This document shows positions 28,191-37,294 of a stretch of DNA of 64,000 nucleotides, piece after piece (the first letter of the stretch is position 1; each line of letters starts with the position of its first letter). Position numbers and translations under genes: made by a program. The notes under the pieces are model-generated. The model was not told the DNA's origin. It was given only the letters and a program-made list of their open reading frames with translations, and made no database searches. The DNA is from Marivita sp965656765. GTDB taxonomy: Bacteria > Pseudomonadota > Alphaproteobacteria > Rhodobacterales > Rhodobacteraceae. The stretch spans positions 93,959-157,958 of the forward strand of contig NZ_CBFHLV010000002.1 of the NCBI RefSeq assembly GCF_965656765.1. The letters run 5' to 3'.

Positions 28191-28898
28191 ATGATGCGCA
28201 AATTGATTTTGTTTAGTTTTGTCGGTGCAGCCGCAATCGCCGTAATGATTTTCTTTGCGCCCGGGATTTTGACGGTCAAAACGGCACAACCTAAGAACAG
28301 CTGCCTGTTTACAGCCGATCGCGAGGACAGATGCCGCTTTGACGGTGCGCCGCTTGAAATGGCGGGCTCGCCAGTTTTCGTCGAGAAATTTCAGCACGCG
28401 TTTCTTCCGACGTCCAAGGAACTGACTTTCATCGATGCGCGCGGAGTTATGTGGACAGCGCCTGTGCAGACCCTGACCGACGGTGCGTCGATCCCAACTA
28501 TTTTTGAACCGATTATGGGCGACCGTCAAAGCCGTGAATACCTTTTGGCAGCGGCAATGCACGACGCGTTTTGTGGTGTTGGAAATGAGGCTCTGCCAAC
28601 CTTTCAGACCCGGTCTTGGGAAGATGTGCATCGCATGTTCTTTGAAGCGTTGATTGTCGCTGGGACATCCCCTCAAAAAGCCAAGATCATGTTTGCTGCT
28701 GTGTATCTGGGTGGACCGCGTTGGGATGATCCGGAACGAGGCTTGGACAGTGTCGCGCCAGACGATCTTATTCAGGAACTGGAATGGTGCGCTGATTGGA
28801 TTGCCGCCAATGACCCCTCGCCAGCCGAGATCGAAACTTGGATGAAGACCCGCGAAGCCGCATTGATCGCCGGAGAGTCGGTACCGCCCATCTTGTAA
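28191..28898 (+). CDS. DUF1353 protein with an N-terminal membrane anchor
   Basis: A 235-residue protein. Residues ~5-24 (ILFSFVGAAAIAVMIFFAPG) are hydrophobic, giving a signal anchor or signal peptide. The body matches DUF1353: TLTDGASIPTIFEPIMGD, then EYLLAAAMHDAFC, and later DVHRMFFEALIVAGTSPQKA. The His-Asp pair in MHDAF is the family's most conserved spot. DUF1353 proteins are often found in phages, but no phage gene is near. Start ATG 28191 (or 28194) has no strong ribosome site. The following 211-base gap holds a possible DnaA box but no gene. Confidence 0.72.
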   Translation: MMRKLILFSFVGAAAIAVMIFFAPGILTVKTAQPKNSCLFTADREDRCRFDGAPLEMAGSPVFVEKFQHAFLPTSKELTFIDARGVMWTAPVQTLTDGASIPTIFEPIMGDRQSREYLLAAAMHDAFCGVGNEALPTFQTRSWEDVHRMFFEALIVAGTSPQKAKIMFAAVYLGGPRWDDPERGLDSVAPDDLIQELEWCADWIAANDPSPAEIETWMKTREAALIAGESVPPIL

Positions 28899-29049
28899 TC
28901 GCGCTGCTTGGCCTATGCATCCAACTGATTTCACGAAGAAATGCCAAGAGGATTTGGACGCGAACACGCCCAGCTGATGCAGCGGAACCACCACTGCTTG
29001 CGTCATGAATTCCCCTCTACCCAAAACTTCGCGGCTGACCTATAGTGGC

Positions 29050-29058
29050 TGTGGATAA
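29050..29058 (-). promoter_or_regulatory. Possible DnaA box upstream of nrdR
   Basis: The minus strand reads TTATCCACA, the strict DnaA 9-mer, 52 bases before the nrdR start. It is also one arm of a CTGTGG/CCACAG inverted repeat (29049-29054 with 29070-29075). A strict 9-mer occurs by chance about once in every 130 kb of double-stranded sequence, so one copy is only suggestive. Confidence 0.3.
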
Positions 29059-29109
29059 GTGGGGCAAACCCACAGTCTGAGGCAGAGACGAATAAGAGGG
29101 GAACGGCCA

Positions 29110-29589
29110 ATGCGCTGCCCGTTTTGCGGAAATGTAGATTCACAGGTAAAAGACAGCCGTCCCGCCGAGGACCATGTTGCCATTCGGCGCAGACGCTTTT
29201 GCCCGGCCTGCGGAGGCCGTTTTACCACGTATGAACGCGTCCAATTGCGCGATCTTGTGGTGATTAAGACCAATGGTCGTCGCGAGGATTTCGACCGGGA
29301 CAAGCTGGAACGGTCGATCCGGATGGCGATGCAGAAACGCCCGATTGATCCGGAACGTATCGGTCAGATGATCTCGGGCATCGTGCGCCGGTTGGAAAGC
29401 ATGGGCGAAACCGATATCGCGTCGAAACAGATTGGCGAAATCGTTATGGAAACGCTCGCCCGGATCGATACAGTGGCTTATGTGCGGTTTGCGAGTGTTT
29501 ACAAGAACTTCCAAGAAGCAGACGATTTCGACAAATTCGTCAGCGAACTGCGCCCGTCTGAGAAAGACAAACCCAAATCTGAAGAGTGA
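29110..29589 (+). CDS. nrdR: Transcriptional repressor NrdR
   Basis: A 159-residue repressor of ribonucleotide reductase genes. The zinc ribbon uses C3, C6, C31, C34 (MRCPFCGN ... RFCPACGGRFTTYER), and the ATP-cone follows (VIKTNGRREDFDRDKLERSI), sensing dATP/ATP. GAGGGG precedes ATG 29110. It starts the classical nrdR-ribD pair: ribD begins 9 bases after its stop. Confidence 0.96.
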   Translation: MRCPFCGNVDSQVKDSRPAEDHVAIRRRRFCPACGGRFTTYERVQLRDLVVIKTNGRREDFDRDKLERSIRMAMQKRPIDPERIGQMISGIVRRLESMGETDIASKQIGEIVMETLARIDTVAYVRFASVYKNFQEADDFDKFVSELRPSEKDKPKSEE

Positions 29590-29598
29590 TCCGTTCCA

Positions 29599-30711
29599 AT
29601 GCGCCCGGATGATGCGCACCATATGGACCGGGCGTTGGAGCTGGGACGTCGCGGGTTGGGCAACACATGGCCCAATCCAGCCGTCGGTTGTGTGATTGTC
29701 CGGGATGGCTGCGTTGTCGGCGAAGGGTGGACTCAACCAGGTGGCCGTCCTCATGCGGAAACCCAAGCTTTGTTGCAGGCGGGTGCAGCTGCAAAAGGTG
29801 CGACCGCCTATGTCACGCTGGAACCCTGCGCGCATCATGGCCAAACGCCACCCTGTACCGATGCTTTGATTGCAGCCGGGATTGCGCGTGTGGTCGCGCC
29901 TTTTGCCGATAGTGATCCTCGCGTGTCCGGGCAGGGGTTCGACACGTTACGTGCGGCTGGCGTTGAGGTGGTGACAGGTGTTGCGGCTGATGCGGCGAGT
30001 AAAGACCATGCCGGGTTCTTTTGTCGTCTGGCCACGGGCCGGCCGCTTCTGACGCTTAAACTTGCCACCAGTCTGGATGGACGGATCGCAACGGCAAATG
30101 GCGACAGCCAATGGATAACCGGACCTGAAACGCGATCCCAAGTTCACAAGGTGCGGGCGCAGCATGATGCGGTCATGGTCGGGGCGGGGACAGCTCGCGC
30201 CGATGATCCTTTATTGACCGTTCGTGGGTTTGACGTGGTGCAACAACCGGTTCGGATCATTGTATCGCGCAGGCTCGACCTTCCTTTGGAAAGCAATCTG
30301 GCGCGCATGATTGATATCGCGCCGCTGTGGCTGTGCCACGCCGACGATGCCCCAGAAGATGCGCGTCTTGCATGGTCGCAACTCGGGGCTAAGCTGATCC
30401 GCGTTCCGCTGGACGGTCGGCAGGTGGATATCCCCGCCTTGATGCAATCGCTTGGGGACGAAGGCTTAACACGCGTGTTCTGCGAAGGCGGTGGCGAATT
30501 GGCGGCGAGCCTGTTTTCCGCAGATCTGGTGGATCGCCTTAATCTGCACATGGGTGGTGTCGTGATCGGCGCTGAGGGGCGTCCCGCCTTAGGTGCTCTT
30601 GGGCTTGATCAGTTGGCAGACGCACCCCGCTTCGCGCTGTTGGATGTTCGTCAAAGTGGTAATGACGTGATCCAAAACTGGACCCGTCAACGCCGCCAAA
30701 GCCAAGCATAA
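29599..30711 (+). CDS. ribD: Bifunctional riboflavin deaminase-reductase
   Basis: A 370-residue enzyme for the second and third steps of riboflavin synthesis. The N-terminal deaminase domain has H52 and E54 in GRPHAETQAL and zinc Cys C77 and C86 in LEPCAHHGQTPPC. The C-terminal reductase has LKLATSLDGRIAT and ends FCEGGGELAASLF. It follows nrdR at once. Normally ribE would follow; here its last 25 bases overlap the end of the convergent kpsC-like gene and ribE lies 4.7 kb away. Confidence 0.95.
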   Translation: MRPDDAHHMDRALELGRRGLGNTWPNPAVGCVIVRDGCVVGEGWTQPGGRPHAETQALLQAGAAAKGATAYVTLEPCAHHGQTPPCTDALIAAGIARVVAPFADSDPRVSGQGFDTLRAAGVEVVTGVAADAASKDHAGFFCRLATGRPLLTLKLATSLDGRIATANGDSQWITGPETRSQVHKVRAQHDAVMVGAGTARADDPLLTVRGFDVVQQPVRIIVSRRLDLPLESNLARMIDIAPLWLCHADDAPEDARLAWSQLGAKLIRVPLDGRQVDIPALMQSLGDEGLTRVFCEGGGELAASLFSADLVDRLNLHMGGVVIGAEGRPALGALGLDQLADAPRFALLDVRQSGNDVIQNWTRQRRQSQA

Positions 30712-32711
30712 CTGGCGAGCACACCCTGCGCCTTGGCCAACAGGCGTAGCGACGTCTTTGACGGAATTTGGCCTGAACTGAGTCGATCCAACACAACCTC
30801 TACAGGGCACGCCGTGCCGGTCACCGGATCGAAATAGCGTGGATAGTCGATCAGTGCCGCATGCACTAAACCTTCAAGACTGATCACCCGACCGCGCCTG
30901 TCAGGGGGGAGGCAAAGATCGGTGGTTAGTCCCCATCCTGCGTAGAACGGTAAGCCCAATGTGGTCACAGGCACGCCACGCAATAACGCCTCGAACCCGG
31001 TAAGAGAGGTCATGGTCCAAACCGCATCGATATGTTCGAGCACTGTCGCCATGGGCAGATCGGTCACAATCCGATCCGCCCATTTGCTCGCGTCCTCGAT
31101 CAAGCCCGGGCGCAATCCCGCACAGACGTCAGGGTGCGGTTTGTAGATAATATAGGCGTCCGCATTGGCTTCCCGCACACGTTGCAGGAGGGCGGCGTTG
31201 GTTTTGATTTCTGGACTTCCCAGCACGACGGAGGCGTCGTCCTCGACTTGGCCGGGCACGAGCAGGATTGGCCTGCCATCAGAGGGCAGCTCGACCTGCG
31301 CAGCCTCATGTGCCGCGTATTTTGTCACCCCTTCTGCTACGATCCTGTCCATCAGCGACCGTGCGCGGTTCAATACGTGATCGGGCAGGGTGCCGCTGTT
31401 GGTAATGAGGGCTTCCAGCCGTGAAGGCCGTGTTGGATCAAAGTAGATGCCCGTATCATCCAGAACGAGCGACAGCGGCGGCACTAATTCAGCTCCAAGC
31501 CCCTGAGATCGAATGAACCCGTCCTCAACACACCACTCGCCGTCCTGCGCGGTATGTCCCCAAGTCATGATGCGTTGCCCATCTTTTTGCGCGTCTTTGG
31601 CGAACCGCATGGGTTTCAGGCTGCCAAACATCGATTGCATATGTGGCCTTTTCCATAGGCGGATGTTGCGTCCAATCCACCCGTCGCCGTCCTCAATCCA
31701 TGCGCGCTGCGCCGCCTCAAGCGTTCCGACGATACGCTCCAAATCGCAAAGACGATCATGATAGGGGTCATACCAGACGGGAAAGCGGATCATCGCACCT
31801 GCAAAAAGCTGCGCGCGCGTCAGTTGGCGTTGGCGGCGGATCAGTTGATGTTCGTCCTCGGTCAGTCCCCAGCCGGCGTAAAACGGCGTGCCGAAAACCC
31901 TCGGCTTATGGCCTGCAAGGATCGCCTCGAAACCCATCTGGGACGACAGGGTGTACACCGCAATTGCACCGTTAAGCAGGTCCATCGGGGCGTGGTCCCC
32001 ATCGACAAAGGAGATTCGTCCCTGCGCCTGCTCTGTGCTGAAATGCCCAGTCCGCTTGCCAGCAAGGGTTTCGGGATGTGACCGGATCAGGATGCGCTGA
32101 CCAGGATGTTCTGTCTGCGCGTAATACAGCATTTCAGCGAACCTGGCGCGTGCCATATCCGTTCCGGGCACAGATGCCAGAACAGATGCGTCGCCTTCCA
32201 CCTGATCGATGACCAGAACGTATCCCGGTTCGGGAAGGTCAAGCTTGGGATCAAAAGCGCTGTATTTGGAAAGTCGAGCATCGCAGACCCGCTGCATCAG
32301 GTCGCGAGCGGTATTGAGCAACGCAGTGTCGTCCAGCGGATCTTCGATCAGCAACGTCTCAAGATCAGATGGGCGCGACGCATCAAAGTGTATTCCTGTT
32401 CGGTCCAGCAGCAGTCCAAGCGGCGGTTCCTTGTCGACACGACCGGGCTTCAGGGATCGCAAAAATGCATCCTCTACGCGCAAAACTGGCGCCTCCCGAC
32501 CTTCAGCAACCGCAAGCCCCCGTTCGGCACTGGGCGCATCGCCCCAAACACCGACCCAATCGTCACCGGATGGGCGGCCAATCGCGACCTGCCAGCCTGA
32601 CAGTTGCAGGATACGCTTTATCCGCCCCTGCGTCAGAAAGCCGGTGTTGTAGACACACAAACGCCGGGGAGGAAACTCCCCGGCGCTGTGATGGATAGGG
32701 TTAGGTTGCAT
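30687..32711 (-). CDS. KpsC-like capsule linker Kdo transferase (two-domain)
   Basis: A 674-residue cytoplasmic protein built of two related halves: each contains an ALxxLxAxGK-type core, and DGFIRSQGLGAELVPPLSLVLDD in the second half mirrors DAFLRSLKPGRVDKEPPLGLLLD in the first, with YFDPTRPSRLE and HFDASRPSDLE matching. This duplicated arrangement is that of KpsC, whose two glycosyltransferase modules build the poly-beta-Kdo linker of group 2 capsules. Its start (ATG 32711, or GTG 32714) lies only 7 bases past the stop of the Wza-like gene, and it ends within the ribD coding end (25-base convergent overlap). Confidence 0.85.
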   Translation of the reverse strand: MQPNPIHHSAGEFPPRRLCVYNTGFLTQGRIKRILQLSGWQVAIGRPSGDDWVGVWGDAPSAERGLAVAEGREAPVLRVEDAFLRSLKPGRVDKEPPLGLLLDRTGIHFDASRPSDLETLLIEDPLDDTALLNTARDLMQRVCDARLSKYSAFDPKLDLPEPGYVLVIDQVEGDASVLASVPGTDMARARFAEMLYYAQTEHPGQRILIRSHPETLAGKRTGHFSTEQAQGRISFVDGDHAPMDLLNGAIAVYTLSSQMGFEAILAGHKPRVFGTPFYAGWGLTEDEHQLIRRQRQLTRAQLFAGAMIRFPVWYDPYHDRLCDLERIVGTLEAAQRAWIEDGDGWIGRNIRLWKRPHMQSMFGSLKPMRFAKDAQKDGQRIMTWGHTAQDGEWCVEDGFIRSQGLGAELVPPLSLVLDDTGIYFDPTRPSRLEALITNSGTLPDHVLNRARSLMDRIVAEGVTKYAAHEAAQVELPSDGRPILLVPGQVEDDASVVLGSPEIKTNAALLQRVREANADAYIIYKPHPDVCAGLRPGLIEDASKWADRIVTDLPMATVLEHIDAVWTMTSLTGFEALLRGVPVTTLGLPFYAGWGLTTDLCLPPDRRGRVISLEGLVHAALIDYPRYFDPVTGTACPVEVVLDRLSSGQIPSKTSLRLLAKAQGVLASYAWLWRR

Positions 32712-32718
32712 CACCCGT

Positions 32719-33867
32719 CTACTCGGTCGTGGTTCCGCCTGTCGCCACGCTTGTTAGGCTTTGCGCACCGCCCAGTGTGCCGGTGATCGACGCAATCGTA
32801 CGGTTCCACTGAACGATCGGCGCTTCGGTGACATAGATCGTGTCTCTGTCGCGGATCAGGAAATCGCGGGCCATGAACAGGCCATTGGGTTCGGTCAAAT
32901 CCATCACGTAGATCAGCCGCTGTGCGCCAACCAAATCGCTCCGGCCAAGAACAGCGTTGGCAATGTCGCCAGGTTCATTGCGGAAGACAAAAACGCCCGT
33001 AGGATCAGCAGTGGTCGGGGCCAACCCGCCAAGCTGTGCTAACGCTTCGACAAGCGACAGGGTCTGCGTCTCAAAGGTCATACGGGTCTGTGTTCCCGCG
33101 GCCCCCAATGCGGTGAAGGATCGCTGATCTGCTTCGATCAGAATACGGTCCCCGTCGCGCAATGCGATATCTAGCTCTGGATGGTCGTAAAGATCCTCGA
33201 ACCAGATCGTTTCACTGTGATTGCCCCGGGTCAGGGTGATCTGTGCGATTTCGGCTGCTTCGCCTACACCCCCAGCGCTTGCCAGCATTGAAGCCAGCGT
33301 TCGGGTCGGGCGCGTGATCGGGTACACACCTTGCGCCCCAGCCGAGCCAAGGATCGACACAGTCGCGCCATCGCCAGCGGTGCGGCGCACCTCAACCTGA
33401 GGGTCAGGTGTCTGATCTTCCAGTTTTTGTGTGATTATCCTACGGATTGCCTCGGGTGTATTGCCAGCCGCCTTGATCCGGCCAGCGTAGGGCACAAAGA
33501 TAAATCCAGACCCGTCAACCTGCACGCTTTCCAGCGCCGTCGCGTTCGACGCTTCGCCCGCGAGCAAACCATCATCCACGTTTTCCCAGATTGTCAGACC
33601 CAAGATATCGCCGGGTCGGATAATATCCGCGCTTTGAACGCCCGCGTTTTTCAGCTTATCGGAAAAGCCAAGCGCCGGAACCACGGCCGTGGTGCGGGTC
33701 ACGCGATCATTGATCGCAACGACAAAGGCATCACCCTCGCGTTGAACAGAGCCCGCGTAAATTTGGTTCTTCGTCGGACCGACGCCGGGAAGGCCGCAAG
33801 ACGCAAGTAAGGATGCCGACAGCATCACTGCGATGGGATGCGCCCACCGGAATTTCGTACTGAACAC
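32719..33867 (-). CDS. Wza/KpsD-like outer-membrane polysaccharide export lipoprotein
   Basis: A 382-residue lipoprotein. The signal peptide ends LSASLLASC with lipidated Cys at residue 24. A polysaccharide export (PES) domain follows (IRPGDILGLTIWENVDDGL ... AGRIKAAGNTPEAI), then SLBB-like segments. It should form the outer-membrane channel for capsule export. The start is GTG 33867 with GAGGAGA about 9 bases upstream. Between KpsS-like (upstream) and KpsC-like (downstream) genes on the same strand. KpsE, KpsM and KpsT are not in the window. The 100 bases before it contain an A-rich run (TTAACAAAAAAATATAAACC on the minus strand), a probable promoter. Confidence 0.85.
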   Translation of the reverse strand: MFSTKFRWAHPIAVMLSASLLASCGLPGVGPTKNQIYAGSVQREGDAFVVAINDRVTRTTAVVPALGFSDKLKNAGVQSADIIRPGDILGLTIWENVDDGLLAGEASNATALESVQVDGSGFIFVPYAGRIKAAGNTPEAIRRIITQKLEDQTPDPQVEVRRTAGDGATVSILGSAGAQGVYPITRPTRTLASMLASAGGVGEAAEIAQITLTRGNHSETIWFEDLYDHPELDIALRDGDRILIEADQRSFTALGAAGTQTRMTFETQTLSLVEALAQLGGLAPTTADPTGVFVFRNEPGDIANAVLGRSDLVGAQRLIYVMDLTEPNGLFMARDFLIRDRDTIYVTEAPIVQWNRTIASITGTLGGAQSLTSVATGGTTTE

Positions 33868-33967
33868 TGCTCGGTCTCCTCGACCAGTTATAGACTGCCT
33901 CGGTTTATATTTTTTTGTTAAACTACCGGAATCTGGTCAGTTTGGCCAGTACTAGGACTGGTGGTTC

Positions 33968-35275
33968 TCAGCGAACAACCTGCAACTGTTGCGCCTCGGT
34001 CTCTCGGGTCTTCAACCGCAGATCATAAGGCGCGTTGGGCGACAGCATGCGATCAACCACCTGTCGGAACAACTGTGCCCGGCCCTTCGCTGAATAAAAC
34101 CCGCCGGGAATTTGGCTGGTTTCAAGCAAAAACTGCCGGTAGATCGCATATGCTCCGGGATCAGGTGGCATTGGGTCGGCAAAGAACGCATCCAAGGGCT
34201 GATGCGACACCAGTCCTGGCTTGTCATATACGCTGATCCCGAAACTACGCACCGGCAGCCCACGCCACAGTGCCTGATGCGCCGATGTTGAATTTACAGT
34301 CACAGCTGATCGCGCAGCCTGCAGAAGATAGGCCAGCTTACCGCCACGCACGAAATACACTCGGTCCGACACGCCATGTTTGGCTGCACTGGTGCGGATG
34401 GTGCTTTCAAGTGGTGCGCGCCCATCTTCGAGAGGATGCGCCTTGAACACCAGTCGATGATGCGCAGGCGCGCCTTTGGCAAATCCGTCGATCACCAGGT
34501 CCACAAAATCGGTTTGCGATGCAAAGTCGGAAAACGCCTGAAAGCTGGCGTCGTGTTCCAATTGAAGGAGCGCGACATGGTACGGCCGACCGCCTTTGCG
34601 GATACGCCGTGTTGTGATCCAGCGCTCAACCATGTGACGCGGGCGGCGCAGCAATCGCAGAACCTGAAGCCGGAATTCCTCGGCAACGGTTTGGTCGCGA
34701 TGTGGTCGATAGTTCGGAAAGGACTGATTTCGGAACAGCACATGCCAATGATAAAGTGCGCCGTGGATCATGTGCATACGCAAATCGCCCCAGCGGTCCG
34801 GTGGCAATGCGGGTACATCTGCAGTCCGCGAAAGGGCCTGTTCCATCTGGTCGAGCGTGATGTGCATGAGCTTTGAATTGCCGTTTGCCCCGTCGCGTTC
34901 GTATGTGGCCCAGTAGGGCCGCAGATACCCTTCTTCGAACACATGGATGGTCAACCCAGTAGCGCGGGCAGCGGCAATCGCCTCGGCATGGTGCCGTCGC
35001 ACATCTCCGTACAGCACGAGATCTGTCGCCTTGGTTTGGCTGATCCACTCATTGGCTTTTTGCGGCCAGTCCGACACTGGGTCGCGGAACGCCAGTAAAG
35101 TCGTGTCGTCGCGCCACCGAGATACATCCCCGGCATTGAACGCGACGCGCCAGCAATCAGCTCCGGTTTCCTTGATCCGGTCAGCCAACTCGCTGAAAAA
35201 TGGGCCGTGCGGCCCTTGCAGAAACAGGAAAACGCGCTGCCGCTGTGGCTCTTGCTTGCCCGTTGTGTTTGTCAT
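33968..35275 (-). CDS. KpsS-like capsule biosynthesis protein
   Basis: A 435-residue protein of the Capsule_synth family. VFLFLQGPHGPFFSELADRI opens the protein, the Kdo-transferase-type core includes HVFEEGYLRPYWATYERDG and the C-terminal LVFKAHPLEDGRAPLE ... VTVNSTSAHQALWRGLPV. KpsS adds the first Kdo to a lysophosphatidylglycerol, and KpsC lengthens it. I take ATG 35275 as the start, with GAGGG about 12 bases upstream; an in-frame GTG at 35314 is also possible. Divergent from ribE, 107 bases apart. First of the three capsule genes. Confidence 0.82.
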   Translation of the reverse strand: MTNTTGKQEPQRQRVFLFLQGPHGPFFSELADRIKETGADCWRVAFNAGDVSRWRDDTTLLAFRDPVSDWPQKANEWISQTKATDLVLYGDVRRHHAEAIAAARATGLTIHVFEEGYLRPYWATYERDGANGNSKLMHITLDQMEQALSRTADVPALPPDRWGDLRMHMIHGALYHWHVLFRNQSFPNYRPHRDQTVAEEFRLQVLRLLRRPRHMVERWITTRRIRKGGRPYHVALLQLEHDASFQAFSDFASQTDFVDLVIDGFAKGAPAHHRLVFKAHPLEDGRAPLESTIRTSAAKHGVSDRVYFVRGGKLAYLLQAARSAVTVNSTSAHQALWRGLPVRSFGISVYDKPGLVSHQPLDAFFADPMPPDPGAYAIYRQFLLETSQIPGGFYSAKGRAQLFRQVVDRMLSPNAPYDLRLKTRETEAQQLQVVR

Positions 35276-35382
35276 GTCGGCGCAGTATCCCTCGGAATGT
35301 GCAGATGTTATCACAAGGGACGGACGTCTGAGAAAAGAAATCCACAGGCGGTCCTGTGAACTGAGACAATAAGGGCACCATT

Positions 35383-35973
35383 ATGTTCACCGGTATCGTA
35401 ACCGACATAGGCGACATCCGCAGCTTGCATCACAGCGGAGATTTGCGTGCCCGGATCGGCACCCGGTACGATACACAAGGGATTGAAATCGGCGCATCCA
35501 TTGCCTGCAGTGGTGTCTGCCTAACCGTGGTTCAGCTTGGTCCCGACTGGTTTGAGGTCGAAATCAGCGCGGAAACCCTGGATAAAACCAACATCGGCGC
35601 TTGGGTCGAGGGACAACAGATCAACCTTGAACGTGCGCTCAAGGTTGGGGATGAACTTGGCGGGCATATCGTGTCGGGCCATGTCGATGGTCTTGCCGAA
35701 ATAGTCGAGATGCGCCCCGAAGGCGACAGTGTACGCTATGTGTTCGACGTTCCGCGCGGCTTGGCCCGTTTCATAGCACCAAAAGGGTCGGTGGCCTTGG
35801 ATGGTACATCACTGACTGTCAACGAGGTCGAAGACACTCGGTTCGGTGTAAATATCATTCCGCACACGCAAGAGGTCACAACTTGGGGCGTGTCCAAGGT
35901 GGGCGATAAGGTCAATCTCGAAATCGATACGCTCGCGCGCTACGTCGCCCGACTGGCCGAAATGCAGGGCTAG
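35383..35973 (+). CDS. ribE: Riboflavin synthase, alpha subunit
   Basis: A 196-residue enzyme that dismutates two lumazines into riboflavin. Two lumazine-binding repeats are visible: MFTGIVTDIGDI ... GASIACSGVCLTV with GGHIVSGHVDGLAEI, and later GSVALDGTSLTVNEVED with FGVNIIPHTQEVTTWG. The catalytic trimer signature MFTGI is at the start. It lies 4.7 kb beyond ribD, with three capsule genes on the opposite strand between. No ribBA or ribH follows; the next gene is convergent. Confidence 0.95.
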   Translation: MFTGIVTDIGDIRSLHHSGDLRARIGTRYDTQGIEIGASIACSGVCLTVVQLGPDWFEVEISAETLDKTNIGAWVEGQQINLERALKVGDELGGHIVSGHVDGLAEIVEMRPEGDSVRYVFDVPRGLARFIAPKGSVALDGTSLTVNEVEDTRFGVNIIPHTQEVTTWGVSKVGDKVNLEIDTLARYVARLAEMQG

Positions 35974-36002
35974 GCGCAGAACGCGTCAACACGCATTCTG
36001 TT

Positions 36003-37190
36003 TCAGACACCCGAAACCCGCCGCTCGTCCATTGCAGCAACCGCACGCCGCCCGATCAGCCAAGTGACCAGAATACCCACGCCATAGGCCATGATCAAAA
36101 ACAGAAATGGGCCCAACACTGGCGCACCCTGATAAACCGCAATCAAAAGCGGTGTGCCGCTAAGATTGCCAAGGTTTCCCATCTGTGCCAGCGCACCGTT
36201 TGCCAAAGCCCGTGTCGGCGCATCGGCATTGATCTGTGGCACCACGGCGAAACCCGCGCTTTGAACAAGCGCCATCGCAGCAAACAAGAGCAACACGCTG
36301 AGTGTCGTGAACCCGACCACCAAGGTCAGAATCGTAACAACCGCACACAGAACAAAGCCCAGCGTCACCACTGGTTGCGCCGGACGACGCGACAGGATCG
36401 CAACCCCGACGGTCAACGCGACGGCGATCGATACCAGCGGCGCGATGGCGGTCAACCATGTCGGGGCGTCGCCTTCTGTGAGCAGCGGCAATGCCGTAAG
36501 GACGGATACAAATGTCAGCGTATAACACAGCCAAGCCAGCGCTGGCGTCGCGATGCCGGGTGTTGCGTAGGCTGTGATATGACGGTGCCAAACAGACACC
36601 TGCACACCGGACGGGACGGTGGTGATGATTGACTGGGGCAAGACCAACAGGATCGCAACGCAAGCCACGGCCATCCAGACACCATGCGCACCGATCAAAA
36701 GCGACAATCCGCCTTGCGCAATCACCCATGGCGCGATCACGGCGGTCAGGGCAAACGCGACCCCGAAAAACGTGCTCCATAATGTCAAAGCTGCAGGGCG
36801 ATATCGATCCGGTGTCGCCTCGGCGATCAGTGTCGGGGCCGCAACTACGATCAAAAGGTGGGAAGCACCCTCCAACACGCGGCTCAACATGAATACGGGA
36901 AGCGACGGCAACATGGCCTGCCACAAAGACATGACCGCACCCAAAGCCAGTGCCGCAACCAAAGCGCGACGTGCTCCGATACGCGACACCACGATTCCAG
37001 CCACAAGTCCAAGGACCAAGCCGACAAGGCTAATCAGGCTGACAGCAAGCCCAAGAATAGTCTCGCTTTGACCGGAATACACCTGCGTCAGGGTAACGAA
37101 ACTCACTGCGAGTTTTGCAAACTGACCAGCAGCCCCCAACCCCGCAAGATAAAGGGTCAGGGTCAACAAAAGCGGATGAGGCGTGCGCAT
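36003..37190 (-). CDS. MFS transporter
   Basis: A 395-residue permease with about 12 hydrophobic segments. The cytoplasmic-loop signature between TM2 and TM3 is IVVSRIGARRALVAALALG, with SRVLEGASHLLIVVAAPTLIAEA in TM4-5 and, at the end, QMGNLGNLSGTPLLIAVY. It falls in the CynX/NimT-like part of the MFS, whose substrates vary. ATG 37190 with AAGGG upstream is preferred over the frame open to 37451, whose first 87 codons overlap the divergent helicase gene. Convergent with ribE. Confidence 0.82.
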   Translation of the reverse strand: MRTPHPLLLTLTLYLAGLGAAGQFAKLAVSFVTLTQVYSGQSETILGLAVSLISLVGLVLGLVAGIVVSRIGARRALVAALALGAVMSLWQAMLPSLPVFMLSRVLEGASHLLIVVAAPTLIAEATPDRYRPAALTLWSTFFGVAFALTAVIAPWVIAQGGLSLLIGAHGVWMAVACVAILLVLPQSIITTVPSGVQVSVWHRHITAYATPGIATPALAWLCYTLTFVSVLTALPLLTEGDAPTWLTAIAPLVSIAVALTVGVAILSRRPAQPVVTLGFVLCAVVTILTLVVGFTTLSVLLLFAAMALVQSAGFAVVPQINADAPTRALANGALAQMGNLGNLSGTPLLIAVYQGAPVLGPFLFLIMAYGVGILVTWLIGRRAVAAMDERRVSGV

Positions 37191-37294
37191 GGAACCAACC
37201 CTTTCGGACCTGCGCAGACATTCTGTTAAACGCGCCTGACCTGCAATGTAGGTTGTTCGTTTTTCTTTGTCCCGGCACGGCATATGTAGAGGGC

